Of a stretch of 35,471 nt of DNA, positions 7,489 through 15,876 are shown piece by piece (position 1 is the stretch's first letter; each line of letters opens with the position of its first letter). The DNA comes from Bifidobacterium miconis (GTDB lineage Bacteria > Actinomycetota > Actinomycetes > Actinomycetales > Bifidobacteriaceae), in assembly GCF_019331735.1 (NCBI RefSeq), contig NZ_JAHBBH010000024.1, positions 1 through 35,471 on the forward strand, in the 5' to 3' direction. The translations under genes were made by a program, and so were the position numbers. The notes under the pieces are model-generated. The model made no database searches and had not been told where the DNA came from. It saw only the letters and a list, made by a program, of their open reading frames with translations.

Positions 7489-8858
7489 ACCGCATGCGCA
7501 TGTTGGCCGCGCGACTGAAACCGCGCACGTTCAAGACGACCATGGTGGTGTCCATTGCGGCCATAGCCCTGCTGATGATGACGGCCGTCGTCGTCACGCA
7601 GAACCTCATCGTCGCGCGCGTCGCCGCCGAACAGAACATGACCGTCATGTGCGTCGCCACGAACGCGCCGTCATCCGACGGCACGAATGCCGACACCGGC
7701 ACCGGCTCCGCTGACGATGACGCGCTGTCGGCGTCGGGGTCGTGCGACGAGGGCACGGCCGCGCTCGACAGCGACGCAAGCATCGACGTGTTCGACCGGT
7801 CGGATGCGCAATACTCGTTCGGTCTGGTCAAAACCGTGGATGCGGTCACCGGTTCGTTCGTCAGCACCATGCGCGCGGCGTCCATCGTCATGATGATCGT
7901 GTTCGGGCTGCTCGCGCTCGGCGTCGCGTGGATCGTCGGCACGGCACTGTCGACGCGCGTCGCCGACGTCGGACGACAGGTCGAAGCGCTCCATCCCGAC
8001 GATCTGCACGCGCGCATCACCGACGCGCACGGCAACGACGAAATCGGCAGGCTCGTCGTGTCGATCAACGGCATGCTCGACCGTGTGCAGGCCGCGTCCG
8101 AAGCGGAGCGACGGTTCGTGTCGAATGCGTCGCACGAACTGCGCACGCCGATCGCCGCGGTGGAGACGAATCTCGACGCGCCGCTCGCCCAAGGCCGTTT
8201 CCCCGCCGACGTGGAGCCGTCCGTGCGCCGCGCGCTCGCCGCGAACCGTCGTGGCGCGCAGCTCGTGCAGGCGTTGCTGACGCTGTCGCGCATCCAGAAC
8301 GGGGTGATCGGCGAAACGAGGTCCGCGCGTAAGAACGGCGGAGAGACGACGCAGGCCACGGATCTGACCGGCTGCGTGAACGACATGATCGACGGCGTTG
8401 CGGATGACGCCGCGGAACGAGGCATCGTCATCAACGCCGACGACCTGCCTGCAGCGACTGCGTCCGCGGACCGGGCCCTGCTGGAACTGGCCGTGGGCAA
8501 TCTCATCCGCAACGCCGTCGTGCACAATACGGACGGAGGTTCGGTCGACGTCACGATCGCAACCGACGGCGGGACGGAACCGGACATCACGCTGACCGTG
8601 ACGAACACCACCGACGAGACACTGCCCGATGATCTGCGCGAACTCGTCCAGCCGTTCCACCGCGGCGAGCATTCGCGCATCAGCGCCGTGCCCGGCGTGG
8701 GATTGGGATTGTCGATCGTGCGCGCCGCATGCGACGCGATGAACGCGACGCTTGTCCTGTCCCGACCCGGGCGAGGCATGTTCCGGGCGACGGTCGTGTT
8801 TCCTTCCCGACGCGCGTGTTGCGGAACGCTGCGGAACATGGCAAAGTCCGCCTTATGA
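7485..8858 (+). CDS. Membrane sensor histidine kinase
   Basis: The 457-residue kinase has a membrane helix at about 19-40, an extracellular loop of ~90 residues, a second helix at ~131-154, a HAMP region (~155-207), and a HisKA domain with His217 in SNASHELRTP. The ATP-binding domain has the N-box NLIRNAVVHN and the G-box GVGLGLSIV. The external loop is rich in Asp, Ser and Thr and has two cysteines (56 and 87) that could form a disulfide, but no recognised sensor domain. The C-terminal ~18 residues after the fold (SRRACCGTLRNMAKSAL) look like an extension. It is the partner of the response regulator directly upstream and converges on the carboxypeptidase gene. Its likely signal is envelope stress or an antimicrobial, inferred only from its neighbours. 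Confidence 0.95.
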   Translation: MNRMRMLAARLKPRTFKTTMVVSIAAIALLMMTAVVVTQNLIVARVAAEQNMTVMCVATNAPSSDGTNADTGTGSADDDALSASGSCDEGTAALDSDASIDVFDRSDAQYSFGLVKTVDAVTGSFVSTMRAASIVMMIVFGLLALGVAWIVGTALSTRVADVGRQVEALHPDDLHARITDAHGNDEIGRLVVSINGMLDRVQAASEAERRFVSNASHELRTPIAAVETNLDAPLAQGRFPADVEPSVRRALAANRRGAQLVQALLTLSRIQNGVIGETRSARKNGGETTQATDLTGCVNDMIDGVADDAAERGIVINADDLPAATASADRALLELAVGNLIRNAVVHNTDGGSVDVTIATDGGTEPDITLTVTNTTDETLPDDLRELVQPFHRGEHSRISAVPGVGLGLSIVRAACDAMNATLVLSRPGRGMFRATVVFPSRRACCGTLRNMAKSAL

Positions 8859-8900
8859 GCCGGGCTGGGACCATCCGGAACAAGGCGCCTCGGCAACGGA

Positions 8901-9686
8901 CTACAGTTCCTCCAAAACCTCGCCGCTGTTATGGAGCGCCTTGGCGGTCTCAACGCCCACATAGCGCCAATGCCACGGCTCGTATTCCACGCCGGTCACG
9001 TTCGTCTTGCCTTCCGGATAGCGCAGAATGAACCCGTAATCCCACCCGTTGGCGGCAAGCCAATCGTAGACGCGCTGATTGGCGTCCGAGTCGGATGCGC
9101 CCGCGGCGTTGATGTCCGCGGCGAGCCCCAGCTCATGCTCGCTGGTGCCGGGCAGAGCGACCTGAAGACGGGCCTTTGCCTCGGCGTCCTTCTCGTCCAT
9201 GCCGTCGTTTTCGTACAGGAAGATCTTGTCGTTGAGCAGCTGCTGCTGCTCGTCATACGTGCGATAGCCGGCGGTCACTTCGGGGTTCAGCCCGTCGGCG
9301 CGCATCGCGTCGAACATGCGCTGCAGATCCGGGTAAGCGCGCGAGTCGATCCGCTGGCCGTTGGCAAGCTGCGTCAGTTCCGGCGTGGGCCAGTCGTCGG
9401 GGATGCGCTGCCATCGGTTGACGACGATCGTGTTCCACGAGTCGGCGGAATAGGCCGCTTCGGGCAGACCGGGCGCGAACGGGCCCCAATGGGCGATGCG
9501 GCCAAGGCCGAACAGCGAGCCGGCGATGATCGCGGCCGCGGCCATGAACGCCGCGATCAGCCGAACCAGCGCTTTCGCGGCCCGCTGCCTGCGATAGCTG
9601 GCGAAACTGCGGACGGTTCCCGCGCGGGTTCCTCCCCGTGCGGCGGAGGCCGCCGGAATCGTGTCCGTTGCGATGCGCGTTGCCAT
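8901..9686 (-). CDS. D-alanyl-D-alanine carboxypeptidase, VanY/M15B family
   Basis: A 261-residue peptidase predicted to trim the terminal D-Ala from peptidoglycan stem peptides. After a basic cytoplasmic stretch there is one membrane helix (~40-62), then an external catalytic domain. Zinc ligands are visible: His184 and Asp191 in SEHELGLAADI and His239 in EPWHWRYVG, with Glu236 as the likely catalytic base; GYRTYDEQQQLL (140-151) is also typical of VanY. The ATG at 9686 has GGAAGGA seven bases upstream. It stands alone, convergent with the histidine kinase 42 bases away. Closeness to a sensor kinase recalls glycopeptide-response loci, but no vanA, vanH or vanX genes are present, so a general cell-wall role is more likely. 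Confidence 0.9.
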   Translation of the reverse strand: MATRIATDTIPAASAARGGTRAGTVRSFASYRRQRAAKALVRLIAAFMAAAAIIAGSLFGLGRIAHWGPFAPGLPEAAYSADSWNTIVVNRWQRIPDDWPTPELTQLANGQRIDSRAYPDLQRMFDAMRADGLNPEVTAGYRTYDEQQQLLNDKIFLYENDGMDEKDAEAKARLQVALPGTSEHELGLAADINAAGASDSDANQRVYDWLAANGWDYGFILRYPEGKTNVTGVEYEPWHWRYVGVETAKALHNSGEVLEEL

Positions 9687-9851
9687 GTCGTCGTCCTTCC
9701 CCTCGACCGCGCGCGGCGCACGGCCCGCATGCCGTGCGTCCCGCGCCGTTCATGCCGTCAATCGTAGGAATTTCGAACGTTGCGCACCATCGGCCGGCGG
9801 GATGAAGCCGGCGGGCAATACCCTGATTCTTGGGGATGACGTCGGGGTGAA

Positions 9852-9863
9852 ACCCCTAGGGGT
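9852..9863. repeat. Palindrome between pcp and vanY
   Basis: ACCCCTAGGGGT is a perfect 12-bp palindrome. Its left half can also pair with GGGGT at 9844-9848 through a GAA loop, so two alternative small stems are possible. The 258-base gap 9687-9944 is otherwise unremarkable. It may be part of the pcp transcription end on the minus strand. Confidence 0.4.
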
Positions 9864-9944
9864 CGGCGTCGGGGAGGCGACGGGAGCGTCTCGCAGGCAT
9901 GCGCCGGAAGGACGACGCCGGATCGGGCCGGCGAGATCGGCGAA

Positions 9945-10625
9945 TCAGCAGATCGTGCCGGCGACGTCTCGCGCACCGCGCTCGCCGTCCGCCGTGCCGG
10001 CGTCGTCGTTCACGATCGCTTCGATCGCATACGTGAGCGCCCGCGTCATCGTCGCGATCTCCATCGTGGGCGTGGAGGCCGGCTTGCCGACGCCCTGTCC
10101 GGTCGCGAACGGCACGTGGACGAATCCGCCTTTGACTCCGGGGAACGTGCGATCGAGCAGGTAGAGCACGTGGTACATGACGGCGTTGCACACGTAGGTG
10201 CCGGCCGTGTACGAGACGGCGGCGGGAATGCCGTGGGCGTTGATGTTCCGGACCATCGCCTTGACCGGCAGCGTCGCGAAGTACGCGGCGTCGCCGTCCG
10301 CGCGCAGCGGCGCGTCGATCGGCTGTTCGCCGTCGTTGTCGGGGATGGACGCTTCGGCGAGGTTGATCGCGACCCGTTCGACGGTGATCGCGGCGCGTCC
10401 GCCGGCCTGTCCGACGCACAGCACCCAGTCGGGCCGTTCGCGTTCGATGGCCGCCTCGACGACCCGGGCGCTGCGCGTGAACGCGGTCGGGATCTCCAAG
10501 GACACAACGCTCACACCGGCAATGTCATTCGGCAGCCGTTTGACCGCCTCGAACGCGGGGTTGACGGATTCGCCGCCGAACGGGTCGAATCCGGTGACGA
10601 GGATCGTGCGTTTGCTGTCGGACAT
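9945..10625 (-). CDS. pcp: Pyroglutamyl-peptidase I
   Basis: The enzyme removes N-terminal pyroglutamate from peptides in the cytoplasm. The 226 residues match peptidase family C15: the start TILVTGFDPFGGESVNPAF, Glu83 in TVERVAIN, Cys146 in TYVCNAVMYH and His170 in GFVHVPF form the Glu-Cys-His set. The last ~15 residues (DGERGARDVAGTIC) are a short extension beyond the usual length. The frame is open far upstream through the antisense of the ABC-F gene; the ATG at 10625 is correct because AAGGAG lies seven bases before it and the family sequence starts there. It is a single gene, divergent from the ABC-F gene, with a 219-base gap between them. Confidence 0.95.
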   Translation of the reverse strand: MSDSKRTILVTGFDPFGGESVNPAFEAVKRLPNDIAGVSVVSLEIPTAFTRSARVVEAAIERERPDWVLCVGQAGGRAAITVERVAINLAEASIPDNDGEQPIDAPLRADGDAAYFATLPVKAMVRNINAHGIPAAVSYTAGTYVCNAVMYHVLYLLDRTFPGVKGGFVHVPFATGQGVGKPASTPTMEIATMTRALTYAIEAIVNDDAGTADGERGARDVAGTIC

Positions 10626-10712
10626 GATTGCTCTCCTTTCCGCCGTTTCCGCGAATCCGTCGCGGCCGGGCGTTCCTGTCGCTTCCAGACTACCGCCGGA
10701 CGGCCGCCGCCG

Positions 10713-10741
10713 TTCTGCGATCCGCACCCATTCGCTATAGT
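10713..10741 (+). promoter_or_regulatory. Candidate promoter of the ABC-F gene
   Basis: A -10 hexamer TATAGT (10736-10741) lies 17 bases after a weak -35 TTCTGC (10713-10718), about 100 bases before the ABC-F start, in the divergent gap with pcp. The -10 is good, the -35 is poor. Confidence 0.45.
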
Positions 10742-10844
10742 GGAGCGTTGGACTTTGCGGCGAACGGCGCACGGGCACGGATCGGCCGCACGCGGAAACA
10801 AGGAACCTCGGCAACGGGTACGAGACGGAAGGCGGGCTGACGGG

Positions 10845-12446
10845 ATGGCCATCGAAGCGCAGGGACTTGAGATTCAGATCGGGGCGCGCACGCTCCTGCA
10901 TCCGACCGACTTCCATGTGGCCAAGGGCGACAAGATCGGTCTGGTCGGCCGCAACGGCGCCGGCAAGACGACGCTGACGCGCGTGATCACCGGCGACATG
11001 CTGCCCTCGGCCGGCAAGGTGCGCGTCTCCGGCAAGCTCGGCTATCTGCCGCAGGACACGCATGCCGCCGATCAGACGCAGACCGCGCTCGACCGCATGA
11101 TGAGCGCGCGCGACATCGCGACGATCATCGCCCGCATGCGCAAGTGCGAGAAGGAGATGACTGACCCGGATCCGGACGTGATGACGCGCGCGATGAACCG
11201 CTACGACAAGATCATGCAGGACTTCGACAAGGCCGGTGGCTACGCGGCGCAGTCCGAGGCGATCGCCATGGCCGACAGCCTGGGCCTGCCGCAGGACGTG
11301 ATGAACCGCGAGCTGGGCACCCTGTCCGGCGGCCAGCGCCGCCGCATTGAACTGGCGCGCATCCTCTTCTCCGACGCGGACACGCTCATCCTCGACGAGC
11401 CGACCAACCATTTGGACGCCGATTCGATCGAATGGCTGCGCGGGTTTTTGAAGAAGTTCGAAGGCGGCTTCCTCGTGATCTCCCACTCGACCGAACTGCT
11501 GGACGAGGTCGTGAACAAGGTGTGGCACCTCGACGCGCACCTCGGCCAGATCGACATGTATTCGCTCGGCTGGAAGGCGTACCTGCACCAGCGCGCCGTG
11601 GACGAGGAGCGCCGCCGCCGCGAGCGCGAGGTCGCCGAGAAGAAGGCCGAACGCCTCATGAAGCAGGGCATCCGCCTGCACGCGAAGGCCACCAAGGCCG
11701 TGGCCGCGCAGAACATGATGCGCCGCGCCGAACGGCTCCTCGAGAACACGTCCGAGGCGCAGAAGAAGGAGAAGGTCGCCGATATCCGCTTCCCCGAACC
11801 CGCGCCCTGCGGCCGCACGCCGATCATGGCGAAGGACATCTCCAAGGCGTACGGCTCCAACATCGTGTTCGCCGGCGTGAACCTCGCCGTCGACAAGGGC
11901 TCGCGCGTGGTCATCCTCGGCTACAACGGCGCCGGCAAAACCACCACGCTGCGCCTGCTCGCGCACATCGAACAGCCCGACACGGGCGTGGTCGAATACG
12001 GCCACGGCTGCAAGATCGGCTACTTCGCGCAGGAACACGACACGCTCGACCTGAACGCGACCGTGCTCGAGAACCTCACGCACGTCGCACCGGAACTGAA
12101 CGACACGCAGGCGCGCTCCATCCTCGGCTCGTTCCTGTTCTCGGGCGACGACGCGCTCAAGCCCGCCCGGGTGCTCTCCGGCGGCGAGAAGACGCGACTC
12201 GCGCTCGCCACGCTGGTGACCTCGCGCGCGAACGTGCTGCTGCTCGACGAACCGACCAACAACCTCGACCCGGCGTCGCGCGACGAGATTCTGAAGGCCA
12301 TCGCCAAGTACGAGGGCGCGATCGTGCTCGTCACCCACGACGAGGGCGCCGTGCAGGCGCTCAACCCGGAACGCGTGCTGCTCATGCCCGACGGCGACGA
12401 GGATTTGTGGAACGACAGCTATTTGGAGCTCGTGGCCGAGGAGTGA
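10845..12446 (+). CDS. ABC-F family ATPase (ribosome-associated type)
   Basis: This 533-residue protein has two ABC ATPase domains and no membrane helix, the ABC-F pattern. Domain 1 has Walker A GRNGAGKTT (35-43), signature LSGGQRRR and LILDEPTNHLD. Domain 2 has Walker A GYNGAGKTT (359-367), LSGGEKTR and LLLDEPTNNLD. Between them lies a highly charged linker (~245-320, ERRRREREVAEKKAERLMKQ), the P-site-reaching motif of this family. ABC-F proteins act on the ribosome, either in translation itself (EttA, Uup, YbiT types) or in antibiotic protection. Which subgroup this is cannot be fixed here; the conserved start MAIEAQGLEIQIGARTLL suggests a housekeeping actinobacterial type. The frame extends upstream, but family homology begins at the ATG at 10845. 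Confidence 0.93.
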   Translation: MAIEAQGLEIQIGARTLLHPTDFHVAKGDKIGLVGRNGAGKTTLTRVITGDMLPSAGKVRVSGKLGYLPQDTHAADQTQTALDRMMSARDIATIIARMRKCEKEMTDPDPDVMTRAMNRYDKIMQDFDKAGGYAAQSEAIAMADSLGLPQDVMNRELGTLSGGQRRRIELARILFSDADTLILDEPTNHLDADSIEWLRGFLKKFEGGFLVISHSTELLDEVVNKVWHLDAHLGQIDMYSLGWKAYLHQRAVDEERRRREREVAEKKAERLMKQGIRLHAKATKAVAAQNMMRRAERLLENTSEAQKKEKVADIRFPEPAPCGRTPIMAKDISKAYGSNIVFAGVNLAVDKGSRVVILGYNGAGKTTTLRLLAHIEQPDTGVVEYGHGCKIGYFAQEHDTLDLNATVLENLTHVAPELNDTQARSILGSFLFSGDDALKPARVLSGGEKTRLALATLVTSRANVLLLDEPTNNLDPASRDEILKAIAKYEGAIVLVTHDEGAVQALNPERVLLMPDGDEDLWNDSYLELVAEE

Positions 12447-12511
12447 TCACCGATCCCCGATGCTCCTACAATGTGTGGTGTTTCAGGCACATCATGGGCA
12501 AGAGGGGAATC

Positions 12512-13543
12512 ATGAGCGAAACACAGGGCCGGATCGCGTCCGGCGAGGGCGAAACCGTTCAACAGCAGGCCAAGCATGCGGGAGCCGCCGTCAAGGCGGC
12601 GCTCGCCGCGAACATCGGCGTCGCCGTCGCCAAACTGTGCGCGGCCGCGTTTACCGGATCATCGGCCATGCTGTCCGAATCCGTGCATTCGATCGCCGAC
12701 TGCTCGAACGAGATCGTCCTCATGATCGGCGGCCGATTCTCCAGGCACCGCACCGACGGCGACCATCCGTTCGGCCTGTACCGCGCGAAATATCTCGCGT
12801 CGTTCGTCGTGGCCACGCTGCTGTTCTTCGTCGGCGGGTTCTTCTCGACTTCGGAGGCGATCAAGAAGATCGTCGGCGTGATCGCCGACCCCGCATTGCG
12901 CGACGCCAACCAGATCGAACTGGTCGCCGCGCTCGTCGTGGTCGCCGTCAGCGCCTGCCTCGAAGGCTACGGCCTGCATTCGAGCGTCAAAGAGGCGAAC
13001 GAGCGCATGGCCCGCACGCGCACGCCGCACATGGGCGTCTTCCGGTTCTGGCGGCGCACCAAGTCGGCCGAGCTCGCCTCCGTCATCATGGAGGACACGC
13101 TCGCGCTGATCGGCCTGGCGTTCGCCGGCGCCGGCATCGGACTCGCGATCCTGCTCGACGACGAGCTGTGGGATGCGATCGGCGGCCTGATGGTCGGTCT
13201 GGTCCTGATATCCGGCTCGCTGCTGCTCGCGTTCAAATCCGGCTCGCTCTTGCTCGGCGAGACCGTCGACCGTGTGACGCGCGACGAGATCGTGGCCGCA
13301 GTCACGTCGACGCCCGGCGTGGACCGTCTGCTCAACATGCAGACGATCCACATGTCCGAGGACGACATCCTGCTGTGCCTCAAGGTCGAGACGTCGAAGC
13401 TAGACCGCGACTACGACGTGGAGACGGTCGACAAGATCGAACGCGCGGTGCGCGGCGCATTGCCGTGGTACCGGTTCGAGATCTACGTCGAACCCGACGT
13501 CTTCCGCCCGGAGGCGCACCGCGGCGCGTCGGCGCGCGCCTAA
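12512..13543 (+). CDS. Cation diffusion facilitator (CDF) metal transporter
   Basis: The 343-residue membrane protein belongs to the CDF family, which exports divalent metals (Zn, Mn, Fe or Co) in exchange for protons. Visible marks are ESVHSIADCSNEIVLMIG, with metal-binding His and Asp in helix II, the loop DHPFGLYRAKYLASF, and several further hydrophobic helices, then a C-terminal cytoplasmic domain (~255-330, VTSTPGVDRLLNMQTIHMSE) as in YiiP-like proteins. There is an extra charged loop near residues 165-190 (RTRTPHMGVFRFWRRTK) between helices, seen in the longer actinobacterial members. The ATG at 12512 has AGGGG upstream; an ATG at 12494 lacks a site. A possible -10 TACAAT is at 12467-12472. 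The metal cannot be told from sequence. Confidence 0.9.
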   Translation: MSETQGRIASGEGETVQQQAKHAGAAVKAALAANIGVAVAKLCAAAFTGSSAMLSESVHSIADCSNEIVLMIGGRFSRHRTDGDHPFGLYRAKYLASFVVATLLFFVGGFFSTSEAIKKIVGVIADPALRDANQIELVAALVVVAVSACLEGYGLHSSVKEANERMARTRTPHMGVFRFWRRTKSAELASVIMEDTLALIGLAFAGAGIGLAILLDDELWDAIGGLMVGLVLISGSLLLAFKSGSLLLGETVDRVTRDEIVAAVTSTPGVDRLLNMQTIHMSEDDILLCLKVETSKLDRDYDVETVDKIERAVRGALPWYRFEIYVEPDVFRPEAHRGASARA

Positions 13544-13674
13544 TCCGCCCGTCGTCGGAGGGAAGCCGAAGGGAAATGGACTCGCGTGGGCGCCGTAGGC
13601 CGGATTGCGGTAAGGTTACGCAACGTATCAACCGAATCGCAATGCGCAACCGATGCGCAAGATCGTGAGGAACC

Positions 13675-14804
13675 ATGGCATATTCGCACAACGCGCCGTT
13701 CCGCGCCGACGTCGTCGGCAGCTACCTGCGTCCTGCCGAACTGAAGGCCGCGCGCGCCGACTTCGAGGCCGGCAGGATCGACGCCGCCGCGCTCAAGGCC
13801 GTCGAGGACCGGTGCATCACCGAACTGGTCGCCAAGCAGAAGGCCGCCGGCCTACACGTCATCACCGACGGCGAGTTCCGCCGCGGCTGGTGGCATCTCG
13901 ACTGCATGTGGGGCTTCGCCGGCGTCGAGAAGGTCGCCATCGACCAGGGCTACGTGTTCCACGACGAGGTGACCCGCGCCGAATCCGCCCGCCTGTCCGG
14001 CAAGATCGCGTTCGACGGCGCGCACCCGTTCGTCGACCACTTCAAGTTCCTCAAGGCGTTCGAGGACGACACGGTCGTGGCCCGCCAGACCATCCCCTCC
14101 CCCTCGCAGCTGTACGCCGAGCTGTTCCGCCCGGAGAACATCGCATCCGTGCACGAGTTCTACGGCGACGATCAGGCCGCCTACGACAAGCTGGCCGACG
14201 ACACGGCCGCCGCGTTCCACGGCCTCATCATGGCCCTGTACGAGGCCGGCTGCCGCAACGTGCAGCTCGACGACTGCACGTGGGGCATGTTCTGCGACCC
14301 GAACTTCAACTCTCACTACACGCCCGAGGAGTTCGCCGCGATGCAGGAGCAGTACGCGGCGATGAACAACGCGGCGATCGCCGGTCTGCCGGCCGACCTC
14401 GTCGTCACCACGCACGACTGCCGAGGCAACTACCATTCGACGTGGGCGTCCGCCGGCGGCTACTCGGTCGTGGCCGACGTACTGTTCGGCAAGGAGAACG
14501 TGGCCGCCTACTATCTCGAGTTCGACGACGACCGTTCCGGCGACTTCGCGCCGCTCGCCAAGGTCACGGGCGACAAGAAGGTCGTGCTCGGCCTGATCAC
14601 GTCGAAGAAGCCCGAGCTCGAGGACCCGGAGGTCATCAAGAAGCGCATCGCCGAGGCCGCGCAGTACGTGCCGCTCGACCGCCTGTGCCTGTCCACCCAG
14701 TGCGGCTTCTCGCGTCCACCGAGGAGGGCAACAAGCTCACCGAGGAGCAGCAGTGGGCCAAGATCGCGCTCGTGCAGTCCATCGCCAAGGAAGTCTGGGG
14801 CTGA
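13675..14804 (+). pseudogene. MetE-like (B12-independent) methyltransferase, frameshifted
   Basis: The gene encodes a protein like the C-terminal catalytic half of cobalamin-independent methionine synthase, the YxjG/YxjH-type single-domain form, which passes a methyl group to homocysteine using zinc. Family marks include ADVVGSYLRP at the start, VITDGEFRRGWW (62-73), HDCRGNYH, and the zinc Cys343 in STQCGF. Just after this Cys, near 14708-14714, the frame breaks: the plus-one frame carries the expected ending ASTEEGNKLTEEQQWAKIAL and stops at 14804. A 2-base duplication (TC or CG in CTTCTCGCG) restores a 375-residue protein. The unshifted frame runs on to 14925 through a palindrome, with unrelated residues. 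Either a recent inactivating mutation or a sequencing error; the rest is undamaged, which fits both. Confidence 0.85.
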
Positions 14805-15017
14805 GGCCAAGCAGAGGATCCATCCCTCTGACCTCAGCCCTCGTGGCGGAAAAGGTTCGCTGAGACATGTCTCAGCGAACCTTTTCCGCCACGCGCGTTT
14901 TTCGCTGGAGGTCTTCGCTCGCTAACGGATGTCCCAACGAGCGAAAACCGCCACAGAAAGGCATCGGCGCACGTTCCAGGGAAGCCGTCGCTGGAACTGA
15001 CCGAGTGGGTCGGTTCC
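14802..15017. repeat. Array of hairpins between convergent genes
   Basis: The 224-base gap between the methyltransferase and decarboxylase-like genes is nearly all dyad symmetry. Stems are TGAGG/CCTCA enclosing CAGAGG/CCTCTG (14802-14838); the 50-bp palindrome (14843-14892); TTCGCTCG/CGAGCGAA (14914-14945); GTTCCAG/CTGGAAC (14973-14997); and GGAACTGACC/GGTCGGTTCC (14993-15017). The last two share bases and exclude each other. GTGGCGG at 14843 could also pair with CCGCCAC at 14948-14954. It could be a bidirectional terminator or a mobile intergenic repeat. Confidence 0.65.
14843..14892 (+). terminator. Perfect 50-bp palindrome, likely terminator
   Basis: The whole stretch equals its own reverse complement: arms GTGGCGGAAAAGGTTCGCTG... 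mirrored around a central CATG. GCGCGTTTTT follows on the plus strand, fitting a terminator for the methyltransferase gene. It is far longer than needed for termination and lacks an unpaired loop by sequence. Confidence 0.75.
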
Positions 15018-15028
15018 GGCCGGGCTCC

Positions 15029-15799
15029 TTACTCACCGGCCTTAGTCGCGGCTTCGTTGATGCAGCTGATCGCGTTCAGCGTGCGAGGATAGCCGATGTA
15101 CGGCATGCACTGCGAGACGACCGCGATCAGGAACGCCCTCTCGTTACCGACCTTGAGGTTCGCGCCCGCATGCGCGACGAGCTGCGGCTCGCACCCGCCC
15201 TGCGCCGCCAGATAGCACAGCGTGACCATCTCGCGCCGGCGATGGTCCAGCCCGCCGCGCGTGTAGTAGTCGCCGAAGCAGTTGCCGGCCAGCCACTTGT
15301 TGATGTGCCGGGTGTCGGCCGGTCCGGACCGCGCGAAGCCGCGCATGTGTTCGCCGAAGATGTCGATCTGCGCCTGCTCCCCCGCCGCGGCGCGCGTCTC
15401 CGGCGTGGTGGTCGACTGTCCGGCGAGCGGCAGCGCGATGCCCCGCGCCCCGAAGATGTCATTGGTCTTCTTCAGGAACGGCAGCACGCGGCCAAACCCG
15501 AGATAGGCGACCGCCTGATACACGATCTCCTTCACTTCGACTGGGCTGACGCCGGCCTCCAAAGCCACCGGCAGCATCAGCGCATACTCGTCGAGCCCCT
15601 GACAGCCGATCAGCGTGGCGAGAATCGCCATGGCGCGCGTCGCGTCGTCCAGATCGGGATGGTTCGCGCCCGGTTCGTTGATCACCTCATCGTACGCGAA
15701 GTTCGAGAAGAACTCCACGAACTCCGGGTCAGTTTCGGCCAGCGTCTTGTCGCCGTTCCAGAACTTGTTCATCGCGCTGCGCAATCCGTCGAACATCAT
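15029..15799 (-). CDS. Carboxymuconolactone decarboxylase family protein (two CMD domains)
   Basis: The 256-residue protein has two carboxymuconolactone decarboxylase-like repeats: one around residues 55-115 (LDEYALMLPVALEAGVSPVEVKEIVYQ) and one around 170-240 (LDHRRREMVTLCYLAAQGGCEPQLVAHA). Such proteins include decarboxylases and AhpD-like peroxidase partners. A CxxC pair of the AhpD type is not seen, so antioxidant activity is not proven. GGAGGAGCG stands before ATG codons at 15799 and 15796; the longer choice is used. It lies 77 bases after a MerR regulator gene in the same direction and is probably its target. Its stop is next to the hairpin array. Confidence 0.85.
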   Translation of the reverse strand: MMFDGLRSAMNKFWNGDKTLAETDPEFVEFFSNFAYDEVINEPGANHPDLDDATRAMAILATLIGCQGLDEYALMLPVALEAGVSPVEVKEIVYQAVAYLGFGRVLPFLKKTNDIFGARGIALPLAGQSTTTPETRAAAGEQAQIDIFGEHMRGFARSGPADTRHINKWLAGNCFGDYYTRGGLDHRRREMVTLCYLAAQGGCEPQLVAHAGANLKVGNERAFLIAVVSQCMPYIGYPRTLNAISCINEAATKAGE

Positions 15800-15876
15800 C
15801 GCTCCTCCGTCGTTGCCGATATCATCACTGTCGATGCCATGCCATCGATCGCGTTCGTCGTGGCCGTGCCGGCCGA

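Noticed and set aside
8901..9686. Part of a glycopeptide resistance (van) cluster
   Set aside because: Only a VanY-like gene is present; no vanH, ligase or vanX neighbour, so a general wall-trimming role is simpler.
10116..10844. Upstream extension of the ABC-F frame
   Set aside because: This part is antisense to pcp; family similarity starts at the ATG at 10845.
14701..14716. Programmed ribosomal frameshift in the methyltransferase
   Set aside because: No slippery heptamer or nearby stimulatory structure, and relatives of this enzyme need no frameshift; a plain 2-base insertion explains it.
14715..14925. Unshifted C-terminal extension of the MetE-like protein
   Set aside because: After the frameshift it reads SRPPRRATSSPRSSS and runs through the 50-bp palindrome; the expected family ending is in the other frame.
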